Source: Serilophus lunatus
Taxonomy: Eukaryota; Chordata; Aves; Passeriformes; Eurylaimidae
DNA length: 64,000 bases
Direction of reading: 5' to 3'
NCBI GenBank assembly: GCA_013399895.1
Contig: VXBA01006569.1
Span: 434,001 to 498,000 of the forward strand
Part shown: piece by piece, positions 1 through 13,352 of the stretch
Position numbering within the stretch: the first letter of the stretch is position 1
Layout: the number at the start of each line of letters is the position of its first letter
The notes under the pieces: model-generated
Told to the model about the DNA's origin: nothing
Databases searched by the model: none
What the model saw: only the letters and a program-made list of their open reading frames with translations
Position numbers and translations under genes: made by a program

Positions 1-654
1 CATAGGAGCTCCTTAACCTCTTTGGTGTTGGAGGTTGGCTAATGTCATCCTTAATCCAGCCCACAACACTATACCAGTTACTAGAAAGAATGTTAACTCT
101 GTCCTGGTTGAAACCAGGACAGCTGACCCTAACTTATTTTTTTCCATCTGCCAGAAATTGTGGGATGTAACCATGTCTTTAGATGAATTCTAATTCGGTG
201 GTTAAAAAGAACAGCATGAAAAAACACCAGGATGCTCTGCACTCCAAATTTCATCTTTGAAGGCTAATACACACTTTGCATTCTATTTAAAGACTGTCTC
301 ATAATAAAATACTGTATTCTGCAACATGTTCTTTCAGGAATGGGAATTAGGTTCACATTGTTTCTGAAGCAGTTAAATTTCTTCTTAACCAATACCTTCT
401 CCTCTGTTTCTTTTGACTTGACTGATGTAACAATTATAGCCTTATTTGTAGTAAGCAAATGGGGCATTAAGAGTTATATCAAAAACACATGACAAAGAAG
501 ACATCTGAATTCCTGTTTCTCATTGCTGCTTGATTGGCTGTATTCCATTATACATTCCATATTGTTTGTATAATCACATAAAGTAATTTTGAATTTTTAA
601 TTTCAGTTATACTGTAACTAAAGCTGAAAGTAATGTCTGTGTTTTATTTTCCAG
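1..654 (+). other. SLAIN2: SLAIN2 intron, 3' part
   Basis: This is AT-rich intronic sequence upstream of the exon at 655. It contains short chance reading frames only and no repeat I recognise. Confidence 0.75.
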
Positions 655-964
655 TACCTTCTTCAAGTAAATTCCGCTCACCCGCGGCACCGTCTCCCCT
701 GGCTCTGCGACAACCAGTGAAAGCTTTTAGTAACCATGGACCTGGTTCTGGTGCCTCTCCAGAAGTCACACAGCTGACGCACAGTAGTTCTTCACCAGGG
801 CCTCTTGCAGCCCAGAGCTCAGGCTTGCCAAGCCCTGCCAGCAGTATTAACAGTACTACTCTCACCAGACCGGCAGGGATGAGAAGTGGTTTGCCCAGAC
901 CCAGTGCCCCTTCCACAGGGGGCATCCCAGTGCCTCGTAGCAAACTTGCACAGCCTGTTCGCAG
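655..964 (+). CDS. SLAIN2: SLAIN2 penultimate coding exon
   Basis: The acceptor is a T-rich tract ending in CCAG at 651-654 and the donor is GCAG/GTGAGT at 964/965. The exon encodes about 103 residues. It enters with two bases completing a codon and leaves with two bases of the Arg codon finished in the next exon. The content is Ser/Pro/Ala-rich, with two SGLP tetrapeptides (SGLPSP and SGLPRP) and a basic end (PVPRSKLAQPVR). Confidence 0.95.
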
Positions 965-2608
965 GTGAGTCTGTGAGAAGGAGTCTTTAAGTCTTGATAA
1001 TGGATTCTGTACATTGTGTATTTGTGCTGCTCCTTCCTGCAGTCGTTACTTTGATCTCAAGGTCTCCAGAACAGAAATGGAGACTTCCATGTGGAGTGTT
1101 TGCCTATGTTTCCAAACAAGTTTTGAATCCAAACCGAGAGAAAAAAAGGTCTTGAATGAGAGGGTGAAGGTGAAGGATGAAAGTGAAATTAATAATGAAA
1201 GATACTGAACTAAGGAAATAAAGTCTTAGTCTGGGCTGAGAAGGCAGCAAGAATTTGTCTGCATATGGTAAAAAGTTATCAAAATACAGCTGGCAAGTGA
1301 AAATTCACTTGTGTCACTGAGTGACACATTCTGAATTCAGAACTGTTTGCTCCATACCGTGGTGAGAACAGTTTCTCTCCTCGGGCACTTAGAAACTTCC
1401 AGAAGGAAGATGCACGAGGACAGAGGAGACATCCATATCATTTGCTAAACTTAACGTGAAGCTCAATGCAGTTAACCCACAGGACAAAAGAGAATCTTCA
1501 ATTTAAACATAATTGTGATACCATCCAGATGTAGAAGTTGCTTAATGTCAGTGTCCTTTTAAAAACAGCTGCAAGAGAGGCCAAGTGTTAACTGTGAATG
1601 TGAATTTTCACTGAAGGTGTCAAGTAGAAGCTGACATGAAGAAGCAATCATCCACTAGAAACACTGAGAATTTCCTTAAACAGAAAGGAAAAACAGTTGG
1701 TCTCCAATACTGTAAAAAAGATAAAACAGTGGTAAATAGCAAAGTGGAAGAGTTCTGTTCTGCAGTGAGTGCTGGGCAGGGGAATGACAAGTGATTGTCA
1801 CAGTGTTGACTGTTTTTCAGTCCGAGATTGCACTGTAAGCTTTTTTTTAAATTGCCTTTTTTCTTCTTTTTGAAAGTTTGCATACATAGGATGAAAGGAA
1901 ACAACCCCAGGTTGTACCAGGGGAGGTTTAGATTGGATATTAGGAGAAATTTCTTCACTAGAAGGGTTGTCAGGCATTGGAACAGGTTGCCCAGGCAAGT
2001 GGTAGATTAACCATCCCTGGAGGTATTTAAGAGGTGTAGATGTGGCACTTAGGAACGTGGTTTAGCAGTGGACTTGGCAGTGTTGGGTTAAGGGTTGGAC
2101 TTGAGAATCTTAAATGTCTTTTTCAACCTAAACAATTCTATGAGGAACCTGTACACAATGCAATAATGAATGCCAAGATTTTGATGTAAGCAAAATTTAA
2201 ATGTTCTAAAGGATTTCCCTGTTTATATGCATCATTGAAAAAACGGCCAATTTTAGGTGGCAACAGATTAAGTTTGTGTTTTCACAGAGTATCATCGCAG
2301 TAAGTTTTCTGCTGTTTATTCCGCTTTTTTTTCTGACGTGGTAGTTGCCAAGACACAACACTTAAAACCTGAAACTGAAAATACCTTGACGTTTATCTTA
2401 AGTAAACTATATTGCAGAGAATTAAATGAATTAAGTGTATATTTCAGTAATTTATAAAATGTTTAGATTCTTATGTATTATAGATGGAGACTTCAGCACT
2501 TATATATGAAACTGAAAAATTTTTATCTCATTTCCTTTTAGATCATTACCCGCTCCCAAAACCTATGGCAACGTGAAAGATGAGAGTTGGAAAGATGGCT
2601 GCTACTGA
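655..2608 (+). CDS. SLAIN2: SLAIN2, 3' part (last two coding exons)
   Basis: This is the C-terminal end of SLAIN motif family member 2, a cytoplasmic protein that tracks growing microtubule plus ends and promotes their growth with EB proteins, CLIPs and ch-TOG (family knowledge). Two exons are visible, 655-964 and 2542-2608, joined in phase: the first ends with two bases (AG) of an Arg codon and the second supplies the third. The peptide contains the conserved stretch PLALRQPVKAF and ends in KDESWKDGCY followed by TGA at 2606-2608. The tail is Ser/Pro-rich and basic, as expected for the disordered EB-binding region. The gene starts left of the window, so only about 125 residues are seen. Synteny with SLC10A4, ZAR1 and FRYL supports SLAIN2 over its paralogue SLAIN1. 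Confidence 0.95.
965..2541 (+). other. SLAIN2: last intron of SLAIN2
   Basis: This intron is 1.6 kb. It contains one sense-oriented CR1 fragment (separate entry). No other exon-like segment fits the reading phase of the flanking exons. Confidence 0.85.
1894..2143 (+). repeat. CR1 LINE 3' fragment
   Basis: The sequence follows the CR1 3' end in sense orientation: the 'aacaggttgcccaggcaagt' segment, then 'ccatccctggaggt', then the 'ggttggactt...ttcaacct...aattctatga' terminus. It is well diverged and 5'-truncated, as nearly all avian CR1 copies are, and has no intact ORF. Confidence 0.85.
2542..2608 (+). CDS. SLAIN2: SLAIN2 terminal coding exon
   Basis: After a TTTCCTTTTAG acceptor, 22 codons run to TGA. 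They encode SLPAPKTYGNVKDESWKDGC plus a final Tyr, the SLAIN2 C-terminus. The 3' UTR follows directly. Confidence 0.95.
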
Positions 2609-3880
2609 ACTGCAAGGCTTAAGGCAAAGTTCCAGTGCTCATGGATGCTTCCTCACCAGGCTAAAAGATAGCTTGATTAAACAAACTGTTCAGATGTGAC
2701 TCTTGGGATTTGTAAAAAATTCCAAACCTCTCTGTCTCTAATTAGCACAAACTGGCAGAGATTATAAAGCAGCACTTTAATGACATCTAACATCAGATGT
2801 TTGGTGGTCATACAATCACTTCTACATTAAATTGCTATCAGTTCTGGGGGTTTTTTCTTGCTTTCTAAAAATGTATCAATATGAGCATTTATGAGAGTGG
2901 CCAAGGTCTGGGCAAAAAGCCAACGAATGCCAAAGAAATGCCCATCTTGAAAAATGGCAAGGATAACTGCCAACATACACTGTCAAAAACTTCATTTTCA
3001 GCCTGTTTTAACTCAGCAGAAAGATTGGTGAATATGTACTATTGAAACAAGGCTACACTAATCAGAGCTAATGTTCTGATTGCAGATTGCTACAGTGCTA
3101 GGGAAATGTTGCTTTTCACAATTGTATGAGATCCTGGTTGGGGAAAGTGGTACATACATCCTTCAGGAAGAATCAGCAGTTACTGTGGAGGATTAGGTAG
3201 AACAGTGGGTTGTAGCCATGGCTTTTATCACATTAAAAGGTTTAAATGTAGCAGACACCCACAAATGCAATAGTATAGATTGCATCTTTCCTGTGTTGAT
3301 TTATTGGCTTTACATGCTCTTATATGTTTGATTGCCAAAAGGGCTTAGTATCAGTTGTACAATCTTTCTAACCTTCAAGTTCCTGGCTCAGGAAAGATGG
3401 CCTTCGCTGCTGTAGCCACATTCTTAATACAAGGCTCATTATTAGGGGAAAACTTTTTTAATAGCAGGTTTCCTTACAAAGGAAAGAGCAAGTGAGAATG
3501 TTTTGTTCTAATACCATACTACTATGCTTGCAACCTGCAGCAACTGTAAATGCTGATACTTAAGGAGCAGGAAACACAACTATGCACTTGTAACATACAA
3601 ATTTTAAGGAAATGAGTTGACTCTTGATGCCAAATGATATTCATTTAGGTGATGTTCCATGGTATGAGGGAGTTTTCTGTATCCTATTTTTTTACTTTCA
3701 TCCATTTCTTAAATTGGTTTATTTTAAATTGTAAATATTTTTACAGAAGATATTGCCCATGTAAGTGTGTTTAAATATGTACTTTGCCTTACATATGTGT
3801 ATCTTACATTACTGGTAACAGAGTATGAAACCTGCTATGTCTGTTTACAAGCTATTAAATTCCTCTGGTGGCTCTGACTT
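2609..3880 (+). other. SLAIN2: SLAIN2 3' UTR, to first plausible poly(A) site
   Basis: AT-rich sequence follows the stop codon. An ATTAAA at 3854-3859, followed by a GT-rich stretch (tcctctggtggctctgac), makes a plausible cleavage site near 3880. No AATAAA lies between the stop and about 5200. A longer UTR to about 5190 (AT-rich, with TATAAA near 5175) is possible, so the end is uncertain. Confidence 0.55.
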
Positions 3881-6298
3881 ACTCTAACATGTTTTGCTCA
3901 GAACAACTGATATATTTAGCATATGAACCATTGTTTTCTGTTTTGGAAGACATCATGCAAACATCTGTAGCTAAAGTCATATTGGGTGGGACTAGTTAAA
4001 TGGAAGGGATTTTTGTTTGAAGCTTTTTCAGTATTTTGGGTGTACAGTTGATGAAGTATGAGAATGTGAATGGTATATCCTTTGTGCAATGACTGACAAA
4101 CACTACAAGTTGGATTGGACAGTAGGTAGCCTTCAACCCCATTAGTATCTGAGTTTGGGACTGCTGATGAATTTTAACTCCCACCACTGAGAGGATAACT
4201 AATCCTGAAATTCTAGCACTTGAATTTTAGGCCAGCATTAACATGTTCCTGGATGAAAAGCCATGCAATACTACTTGACTTGGAAGAAACCAAATAGAAA
4301 GGAGTGGAGACTGAATTTGCAGCTCTTAACTGTTCAAGCAAACTTTGGGTTGATGGATGACTTCACACCTCAGACCAAAATCTGTGCTAAGACTTTGAAG
4401 TCGGGGTATCAAATATGCTGTAATTGGGTCAGATTTCAGCAGAAACTCCCTTGCACCAGAACAGAGCAGTACATACCAGTAACCTAGCCTTGAGTCACCC
4501 GCTGGTACAGACAGTGGATGTCACTTTCACATGTCACTGCTCAGCAGAAAAGAGGACTAGATCAAATGTGTGTATTCTCACTAAAGCCACAACTTTAGTA
4601 CTTCACCATTTTACAAAGCAGTGCTGCAGTCTTCATTGAAGAAAGGTGAATTTTAAATGGTGGATTTTATCAAACACTTGATTGACTTACAGATTTTTAA
4701 AATCGGTTTAGATGACAATATTGGGGGGTTCACCATGGCTGCATTAGACTTGTGTACGTTTCCTTAAGTAATTCATCGCTTGAGTAAATTCAGCATAAGT
4801 TTCATTGGGATTTTTTTTTCTCTGCTGTTCCCCCCAAAATACAGCAAATGACTTCCTGAAAAGACAGACTGTCTGTTTACTAGAACGCCTTTGTGCATTA
4901 CCAGTTTATTGATATCAGGAAATCATGGGGTTCTGTGTTTAGAGATTTATTGCAGAATTGTGGAAACATGGATTTGATAAAATAGTGCCTATGATTTACT
5001 TAACTTATGTTTGATATAGTAGTAAGGGTTTTATGAATGTGGATTACTTTTTGTGCCAACAGCTTGGAATCGATGTATGTGTGTAGGCAGAAGAATTTGT
5101 TCTGCTCCCAAAGTTATTTAATTTTTTTTCCTGTGTTTGAATGTTTTTGTAAGTGTTAAAAGTGTAAAAAAATATATAAAATATTCTTACCACAAAATAC
5201 TTCTGAGATCATCATTTTTACAACAAAATGTTTTTAAAAGTTTTTAGAAATTAAGAGGGTATTATTTTATGGCCTTTTTTTTTTTTTTTTTGGTTGGTTA
5301 GTTGGGTTGTTTTTCAAGAACTGTACTCCCTTTTCCAGAGGTTACCAGCATTGGCCTCTGTCCCCTGTAATTCATGAACTGAATACAGCATTGTATTTGG
5401 GTGAAATCTTTGATTTCATTGACAGACTGTGGTGGACTTGTGCCTCTGCTTTGGAAGGACAGTGCATAGTTCAGACTTACGTGAAAAACTATTCTAAATT
5501 TTCATCTAGAGTGATTTGTAGGTGCAGTCTTATACAAGCTGCCTTTCCATTTTTGCAGGATTTATGCTCAGACCACATGAAAAAAAATTTTAATTTTGAA
5601 AATTCTGGAATTTATGCAGAATATTGAGCCATATAAAAGGTTACCCCCTTTGGTAGTAGCCCTCTTGGAATTACTAAGTACACCTTTTATCTGACTCCTA
5701 CATGAATGCCTTTATCTTTGGCTCACATACAAGCAAAAACATTGTTTTGAACTCGGCAGCTTTCTGTAATCTGCATTTTTTATTAATCAAGTTAAGGCAG
5801 GTTTAATTCTATTTGGTAGCCACTTAATATTAAATTTGTCTAACAAAATTTAACCTGTGAAGCTTGTAATTAATTGTTTATCCCAGTATAGGACCCTATT
5901 TATTAAGCCAGTAGGTTAAAATATTTCCCCTTAGTTAGCTGACCTGCTTATGTAGAGCTGGCTTAACACCTATTACTTCTAAAAGATATTCACTGCCCCT
6001 TTTCTGTCGCTTTTTAGTTGTGCAGTCAAGTACCATTTGCCCCAAACACCTTTTAGAAAATAGAGCAGTGTCAAAGTCTCTGGAAATTCATGGCCTTTTG
6101 CCCTTTTAGTAGGTTTCTGTAACAAACTCTTCAATATTAAATGGTCATTTATAATTAGCATAATCACCATATGGAAGGCTCAAGATTCAGAACAGTATTT
6201 TCTCATTTCTTCTTTGTGTTTGCAGGGTCCCGTTATATTTGATAGGTTATTTCCCTCTACAAGCCTATTGCAGTGGTGAAGAAAAATAAGCAGTGAAC

Positions 6299-6331
6299 GT
6301 ATAAGGAGGCGTATAAGGAGGCATATAAGGC
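6299..6331. repeat. 12-bp tandem repeat, two and a half copies
   Basis: The unit gtataaggaggc is present twice in a row, followed by a partial third copy (atataaggctg). Confidence 0.8.
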
Positions 6332-7896
6332 TGAAAATGCTTATGCTGCTGGGCTTGAGGTGACTGCAAAGCACACTGTTGAATCGTTTAAAACTTGCCT
6401 TTTAATGCAAATACTTCTGATAAAGAAAAACAGGTGGTGGGAAACGTAGTTTTTCCACTTTTGATTGGCAAGAGCAGGAGCAGGTGAGTAGTATATGCAT
6501 TACTGGGAAGGTGACTGTGGGGTCTATCCCCACTGCTACTCAACTGCTGGTTGCAATGCAAGCAATGCATACTATATATTCTTTTCCATTCTATTCTCTT
6601 GCATTCCAGTTGCCATGATTTTCTTGAGACCGTAACCAAAATTGCAACTTTTCACAGCCATGCTATGAGAGGGTGATTAAAAGCCTCTCCTAGTACCAAC
6701 AGCTTGGTCCTATGTCAGACAAACTACTCCCCCCCACCCAGCACATGATCTTCAGAAGCCCAACACCAGCAACACGGCTGGGGATTTTTTCATGGAAACT
6801 CTGCATTATAACAGGATGGTGAATAAGGACAGTTAGATTCTGTGTTGTTTGCTGACTGATCTGCCCAAGAGAAAAAGGTGTTTATTAAATACAGGAGTAG
6901 GTCATCAGTGACTTGACTTGGGATACTCTGTGGCCTTAGCTGCTTAAAGCCACAAAGGTGATCAAGAAATAGCCAGGTTAGAATGTGCTGGTGGTGGAAG
7001 AGTGGTCAGGGTAAGGGGATGGGTGTGCTGGACTTTGCCCAGCCACCTGCTCTCCCCAAGCATCCTGCCTTCATCATGGACAGAGATCAGCTGCTGGCCT
7101 GGACTGGCTGCCCCTGCACTAACACCACCATTGCCACACTAGAACTCCTGGCAAACTCCTCTATTTGTCGCAAGGTGCTCTTCCTAAGATACTTGTTTCC
7201 CTTTGGACACTGTCAACAAACAGCTGAACAGCCCATTACAGAAGCTGTTACCTGACTGATCTTTACCTCCTTTTCACTCAGCAGGGTTAAAATTGCCATG
7301 TGAATTCTACAGCTGCTGCTCCTCTCTCTGTGCTGCACATGGACACTGATGCGGGACCAACTTCTCGATTAGAAAAGAGTTTGGTTTGCATCCTGTTCAG
7401 GGTCGAGGGTAAGGCCACCTGTGCTGCTGAACGACTGAACCTGGTACATGCCCAGTTAAAGGAGCACTATGTAAGTTTTCTTGTTCAGAGCTCTTTGTCC
7501 TAATGAAGGTCAGCAGGACAGGAGCATCTTGTGCCAATGTGAATATAGTTTTGTCACGCTGCTCCTTTAGAAAGAAAAATTTTATTGAAGCACATACTGC
7601 CATTTTGAGGCCCCTCTCAAAGAAAAGGGGAGTGGGAGGACATCAGGCAAACCCTCAACTCCTGTCAGCCTCAAATTTCTCAGCTCTACAGTCATCCATT
7701 TATCCCTCCATTTACTCAGCCAACTACTGAGCCCAGAGCAGGGTTTTATTGTTCGCACTCATCTATTCCCCATGGGGCTAATGCAGGCACATAAAACCAC
7801 CGTTAATGCCGCTTCAAGTGATCGTCTTCAAAGCAGTTATGAAAACCTTGTCCTGATTCTCATCGTTTTAAAGCCATGCCTGGATGTCGGTAACAG

Positions 7897-7927
7897 TGAT
7901 GTGGCATTACACTGATGTGGCATTATC
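7897..7927. repeat. 16-bp direct tandem duplication
   Basis: The unit tgatgtggcattacac is followed immediately by a near-identical copy, tgatgtggcattatc. Confidence 0.75.
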
Positions 7928-9263
7928 ATCATCACACAGCCTCAGGAGAGCAGCCCAGAGCATCACCCTCCATCCATGACCAGTCTTGCTGGCAGCAGCC
8001 TGTGGCATCTGAGTCACATGACGCCCCTGCCTGCACACGCAGCATGGGAGCAGTCACAGCCCCTACCTGAAGCCATGGCAGTCGTTGCTAACACCGTATG
8101 TGGCTGGTGCACAGCCAGCACTATTGATTCAGTGGCCACAGACCTCTCAGTGCCTGTGGGATCAAAAAAAAAACCAACCAACATTATGGTGCAAGACTGG
8201 GCTATGGAAGACCCTCAGTTAGCTCCTTGCTCTGCCATACACTTTTGAGGATGCCTTATTTGTTTTCTTGAGGCTCAGTCCATCGTCCCTGAAATAACTA
8301 CCAGTCTTCCTAATTCTCAGGCTGGGAGTGAGGGGCAGGTGTGCTGCTATTTAGAGAACAGGTCAGCCAGTCACTTCATATCTAGTCAGATTCAGTGGGG
8401 TAGGTTAAGAACAGAAATTTAGTTGACCTTGGTTTATAAGCCCAAATGTCAGAGAGCAGATAATGTCTATTGTAAATGTCAGAGTCAAGGGATTTTTCTT
8501 TTCCCTTTAAAAGAACATCAACAAAGATTTAGTGACTGTATTTATGCTGCTATTCACGCAGCTCAGTGTGAATGGTACTGCCCAGGTACACAAACATACT
8601 GGAGGAATATTAAAGAGGCTTGCTTAAAATCATGGATCTGGTAAAGAACCCAAGCCCAGCTCAGCCTCCTTCAGCAGAAAAGCAGCTTTTGGCAACACAA
8701 GACTCTGATAAAGGCTGGCAAATTCAGGCTACTTTCTCCACAGCAGAACATCACTCCACAGCAGGGATTTAATAGCTGTGGTGGACTTCTCATCTTTTCA
8801 ATTTAGCCCTACATGAAAATTTGCCATGGGGAGTGCAATACAGTTCTCTGCAGGCCCCTGCAGCCAGCCATCAGTGCCAGCTCTCCTCCTACCCAGTGGT
8901 TCACTGAAGAAATGGACAATTCCATTTCCAAAACTACCTTGCAAACTACTGCTCAAGGCTAGATACTATATAGTAGACTCTACTGATTTTGAACTTCATT
9001 TTCCCACCTTCACAGAGGTACCAAATCAGCTTAGGGCTTCTCTCCCTGGCCTAGGTGTCTTAATGGCAGAACTGAAGTACCAAAAATAGCTGGTTAAGGG
9101 ACTCAAACCACATACCCTGTGAAGTGCCTTGACTCAGTCCATCTCTCCTACTCCTCGTCCAGGACATTTTTCTGTGCTGCTCTCCACCCTGAAGTCTCAT
9201 CAGTTTGCATTAGATTCTATCTATGTGTATCTTTCTGTATCCTCCTCACTATGAAGACAGTTA

Positions 9264-9396
9264 AGCTTCACAGAGTTCCAGAAGTGTTTGGTCAGTACTC
9301 TCAGGCACATTGTGTGACTCTTGGGGATGGTTCCATGCAGACCAGGAATTGGACTTCCCTGTCCCTTCCAACTCTACATATTCTGTGATTCTGTGA
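9264..9396 (+). repeat. CR1 LINE 3' end
   Basis: This sense-strand CR1 terminus is marked by 'tcaggcacattgtgtgactc', 'ttggggatggttcc', 'cccttccaactc' and the diagnostic 3' microsatellite attctgtgattctgtga. The element is cut off on its 5' side and carries no coding capacity. Confidence 0.88.
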
Positions 9397-10617
9397 AATA
9401 ATGTTAATTACCAGAACAAATCACTGAAATCTGCCTACAAGGAACCTTGTCTCAAAATTCGAAAGAACTGGTAGATTAAATTTATAGCCCATTTTAAGCA
9501 CTCTTTTTAGCCCCTCTATTTTACTGTCTTTTGTGCTCTTATAAATAGTGCTAGGTTTTCTTTTTGCTCTTTCCTTCCTGCCCAAGATTCTACAGACACT
9601 AGAGGGAGGTCTTGCTTTCTCTGTGCTTTTCCATCCTAAGTTCAGCCTAGTTCAGCTTCAATTCACCACATCATCCCGAAGTTGCATTGAATTGTCCACA
9701 AGGTCCTGAATGTAATTAACAGCTGCATTTATGGCAGGAAAGCCTTAGTCTGAGGGAAGATGAAGCTATGCACAGCTAGGTATAAAACCACCTCTTGCAG
9801 AGACTGAAATACCCCCCCTTACACTTTTTACTCATTTTCAGGTGGATTTAAACCTCCTGAAATTGTTTAAGATTTCAGAAATATTTTCCTACTGGAAAAT
9901 ATTGGCTTTTCCAACTAAAGGTGTAGCACCACAAAACATCATCTCAAGACTGCATGATGTAAAAAGGCCTGTATTGAGCTACTCACAGATGGAGTGGGCT
10001 ACACAAGACGTACATGCCTCTGTTCTGTCTGTGGCATCCTACTCCCAGAGTAGGTCCTCTGAACAACCCAAGTGCAGCAATGAGCGACTAATTCCCATTG
10101 GCACAGCTGTGAAATTACTGGAGAGGGTGGGAGCCTGTGTTGCACAAGGACTAGATCAGCTCTGGGGCAACAGCAGTGACTGCAAACTGATGTTACTACT
10201 TTGCAACAGCGAGGATGGGCCAGTCTCCTTTTCTGTGGAGCCTGGCTTCTCAGAGCTTCCAGATTTGGGCATCTGATCCAAGAAATCTCCTGGGAAGAGC
10301 TACGACTTACATTTTTGCACAAGCAACAGTGGAATTTGCATTGCTGTATTAGTGCTCAGTACACTGGTTGGCCAACTGCTCTTACTCTTTGTTATGCCCT
10401 CAAAATTAGATTTTTGGTTACTTAAGGTCTTTCTAAAATCTCCTTCTTAGTTTTCAGATAATATCTTTCATTATCCAATAAAGGCTAAGATCAGTGCGAA
10501 AACTGTCTTGAATGTAAAAAAGCCTGGGATGCTGAGTGCTGGCATGCTGCAGGGAGAGGGAGCAGCCATGAGCTGCGAGACAGCCTCTCCACTTCAAGGG
10601 GAAAAAGTACTTGGACG

Positions 10618-10866
10618 CAGAATCATAGAATATGCTGAATTGGAAGGGACTCAAATGATCACCAAGTCCAACCCTTAGCCCTGCACAGGACCGTCCCTAA
10701 GAATCACAGCATGTGCCTGACAGTATCGTCCAAATGCTTCTTGAACTCTGCCAGGTTTGGTGCTGTGACCACTTCTCTGGGGAGCCGGTTCCAGTGCCCA
10801 ACCACCCTTGGAGAACCCCTCTCTACTATCTAACCTAAACCTCTCCCTTGATCGCACTCGGCACTG
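10618..10866 (-). repeat. CR1 LINE 3' fragment, antisense
   Basis: On the plus strand this reads as the reverse complement of CR1: tcatagaatatgctgaattg, then gaagggactc, ccctgcacaggaccgtccct, catgtgcctgac, gaactctgccaggtttggtg and gttccagtgcccaaccaccc. The copy is moderately diverged and truncated at its far end. Confidence 0.92.
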
Positions 10867-13275
10867 ACCCCTTCTCAACCTGTTTGGCTGCTGAGGGTTC
10901 CAGGTCCTCACAAGACTGCTGCTTGAGTATTCCTGGACTCAGGAACTCCCCAAACATCCCAACTTCATCTCAGAACCCTTTCCCAGTCACTGCTAGTGCT
11001 GCCTCACTGGCCAGCATCTTTCCTGTGCCAATGACAGAGGGTTTAAAGAAGTTCTTGCAATGAAATCTCCATACTTGTTTATTGCTGTCAGCTGGAGGAG
11101 CCCAGCAAGCTGTCCCTCCTGCAGAGTCTCTCTGGGAGCAGAATTCATAAAGCGTCTGTAGAAGCTGAAGCTGATTGCTCAGTGCTTATGGCACGTCCTG
11201 CAGAGAGTCTCAGCAATACCACTCAAACGCTTCAAGAAGCTACAAGTGAAAAATTGATTCTATGGATGTTTAGCAGTGGTAGAGGAACAGAAATTTTTCT
11301 GTGATGAGGGACCACATTGTACATACACATACTATCTCCTCAGGAGTACGGTACCTGCTGGAGCTTAGTGCACTTGTCACCAGCATGCAACTTTGCCACT
11401 GTTTTCAGCACGATCTTAAGCAAATTAATTACTCCCATCTATCTCTGTCTGGACATAAGCATGATAAATGTAATGACACTGTATCTTTGCACATGATAAT
11501 AAACTCTTTGGGGAACGGGGAAGGAGCCTTCCCTCGTTGGTTTTGCTTATCACCTCGCATTTTGGGGTCTGGTTTTGTTTGGACTTCTTGGTGTCAGTTT
11601 GAAGCAACTTGCCTTGCGAGAAAGAGTTTCTGTGCTTCTGTGGGAAGTGGTGACTCCATTATCTCCCTGTCCATCCCCAGCACCTGTCCTGCACTGGGCA
11701 TTCTTGCCTGGAGGGGTTTGGGCAGGGTTTGTTTGGGTGGACTTTCCTTTGGGAACTGGGTTACTGCACAGTATCACTCACACCTGAGTGGAAACGCGGG
11801 GCGCTGACACCTAAAATACATGTTTCAAATACTTTATTGAGAACCTATATGCTTTAAACAATGTATATGTAATAAATCTTATCTATTTAATTATTCATAG
11901 TAGTTTAATATTTTGATATATTTTGATATATTAAAATCAACTTACTACTATTTCTAATATTTTGTTTTCTAATATTATAATGGACTGAGAAGAGGAAAGG
12001 CATTCTTAAGGTGGCCCTTTCGCGTATGTTTATTCCAATTTTTTTTCTTCAATTCTTTCACCCTGAAATAAAGGCTGATGCATTTTTATTCCTTCCTCTG
12101 ACTGTCCAATCCAAAACAGCTCTGTCCAAGGTCCATTCTCTGGCAGGCAGGGCACAAGATGCTGCCAGCTCAATAAAATTTGCAAGGAGTTCAGGACAAA
12201 GACTTCTGCTCTGGGCTGTGAACCACACCTGATATTTCTAGCTTGGCCAGATCCCTGTTAACCCCAACGTGCTGCCAGCAGCTAAAGCCACAAGTGCAGT
12301 TATGCCGCAGAAAGACATGAAGTTTTATTGATACAAGCAGGTGTCACAGCAGAGGACAAAGAGCATTTGCACAAAGTACCAGAGAACCAGGTAACTAGGG
12401 TCCAGGAGGAGATTGGTGAGGTCATGCAGTCTTGCTGTGCCACTCCAAAGCAAAGTCAGCAGCTGCAACTCACCCTGCCACAGAGGTGTCTAATTGGCCT
12501 TTCCTGGGAGATCACCACTGCCCGCTTGGACTATCCATTGCTGTTATTTGCCCCATCAGTAGCTAAACCAAATCTCTCTTACAGCAGCTCAAACCCATTG
12601 TATTTCTGGGGACTTTTGAGATTATTACAGTGAGACTACTCTTAATAAGTGTTAGGGTGGACCAGGCAACAAATATTCCCCTGGCTTCATACCTAGCATT
12701 TCTTCTTAGGCATTACAAAAAGGAAATGAAAGATCTGGCTGATGAAGACATTCACACTTTCATCTCCCTGGCAAATGAGCAGGTATACAAAACCTAGGAT
12801 GCATCTGCGTCAGCTGCAGTGACATGCAAGTTCTACTGATACCACAGGTTATTAAAAAATGTTCTACTTCATCACAGTTTTAAAAGTGCACATAACACTG
12901 TGTCAAGGCTATTTTCATAGGATTAATGTACATCATTAGCTAAGAAAAGTATTAAGAGATTCCTATTATGTTTGAGATTTATTTCTTCCCATTTGCCTGA
13001 GATTTCTTCTAGACAGCTTGAGATTTAATTTAGGTAATGGTGTACCTATTTTGAAGGGCTTACTTATTTGCTGATCAGCATAATGGATATTCATTTTTAT
13101 TATTTGGCAAAATTTGGCAGCAAGACAAGAAGCATTTTTATTCCAGGTTTATGCAGTTTCTAACACAAAACATTCTTAGTCCACATCCAGGTACCTTCAA
13201 TGTCATGATACAAATGGCAATTGAATGCAAAGATCTTTTTTTGTGTGTGGGTAATGTGAGATAAAAAATATTGAT

Positions 13276-13352
13276 GCCATTAACTTTTGTCGCCATTAAC
13301 TTTTGTCACCTTTAACATACCTTGGGGGTCACCATTAACATAACTTTTAAAA
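13276..13352. repeat. 16-bp tandem repeat with degenerate extra copies
   Basis: The unit gccattaacttttgtc occurs at 13276-13291 and 13292-13307. Decayed copies follow, around acctttaacatacc and accattaacataactttt. Confidence 0.75.

Noticed and set aside
5307..5627. 106-codon open frame just past SLAIN2
   Set aside because: It lacks an ATG start and family similarity, and the surrounding DNA looks like UTR or intergenic sequence.
9842..10276. 144-codon open frame in the intergenic region
   Set aside because: It begins at GTG, not ATG, has no known motif, and is adjacent to CR1-derived sequence. Likely chance.
11301..11807. 168-codon open frame in the intergenic region
   Set aside because: No recognisable domain, low-complexity or compositional coding bias, and no splice partner. 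This length is expected by chance when six frames of 64 kb are scanned.
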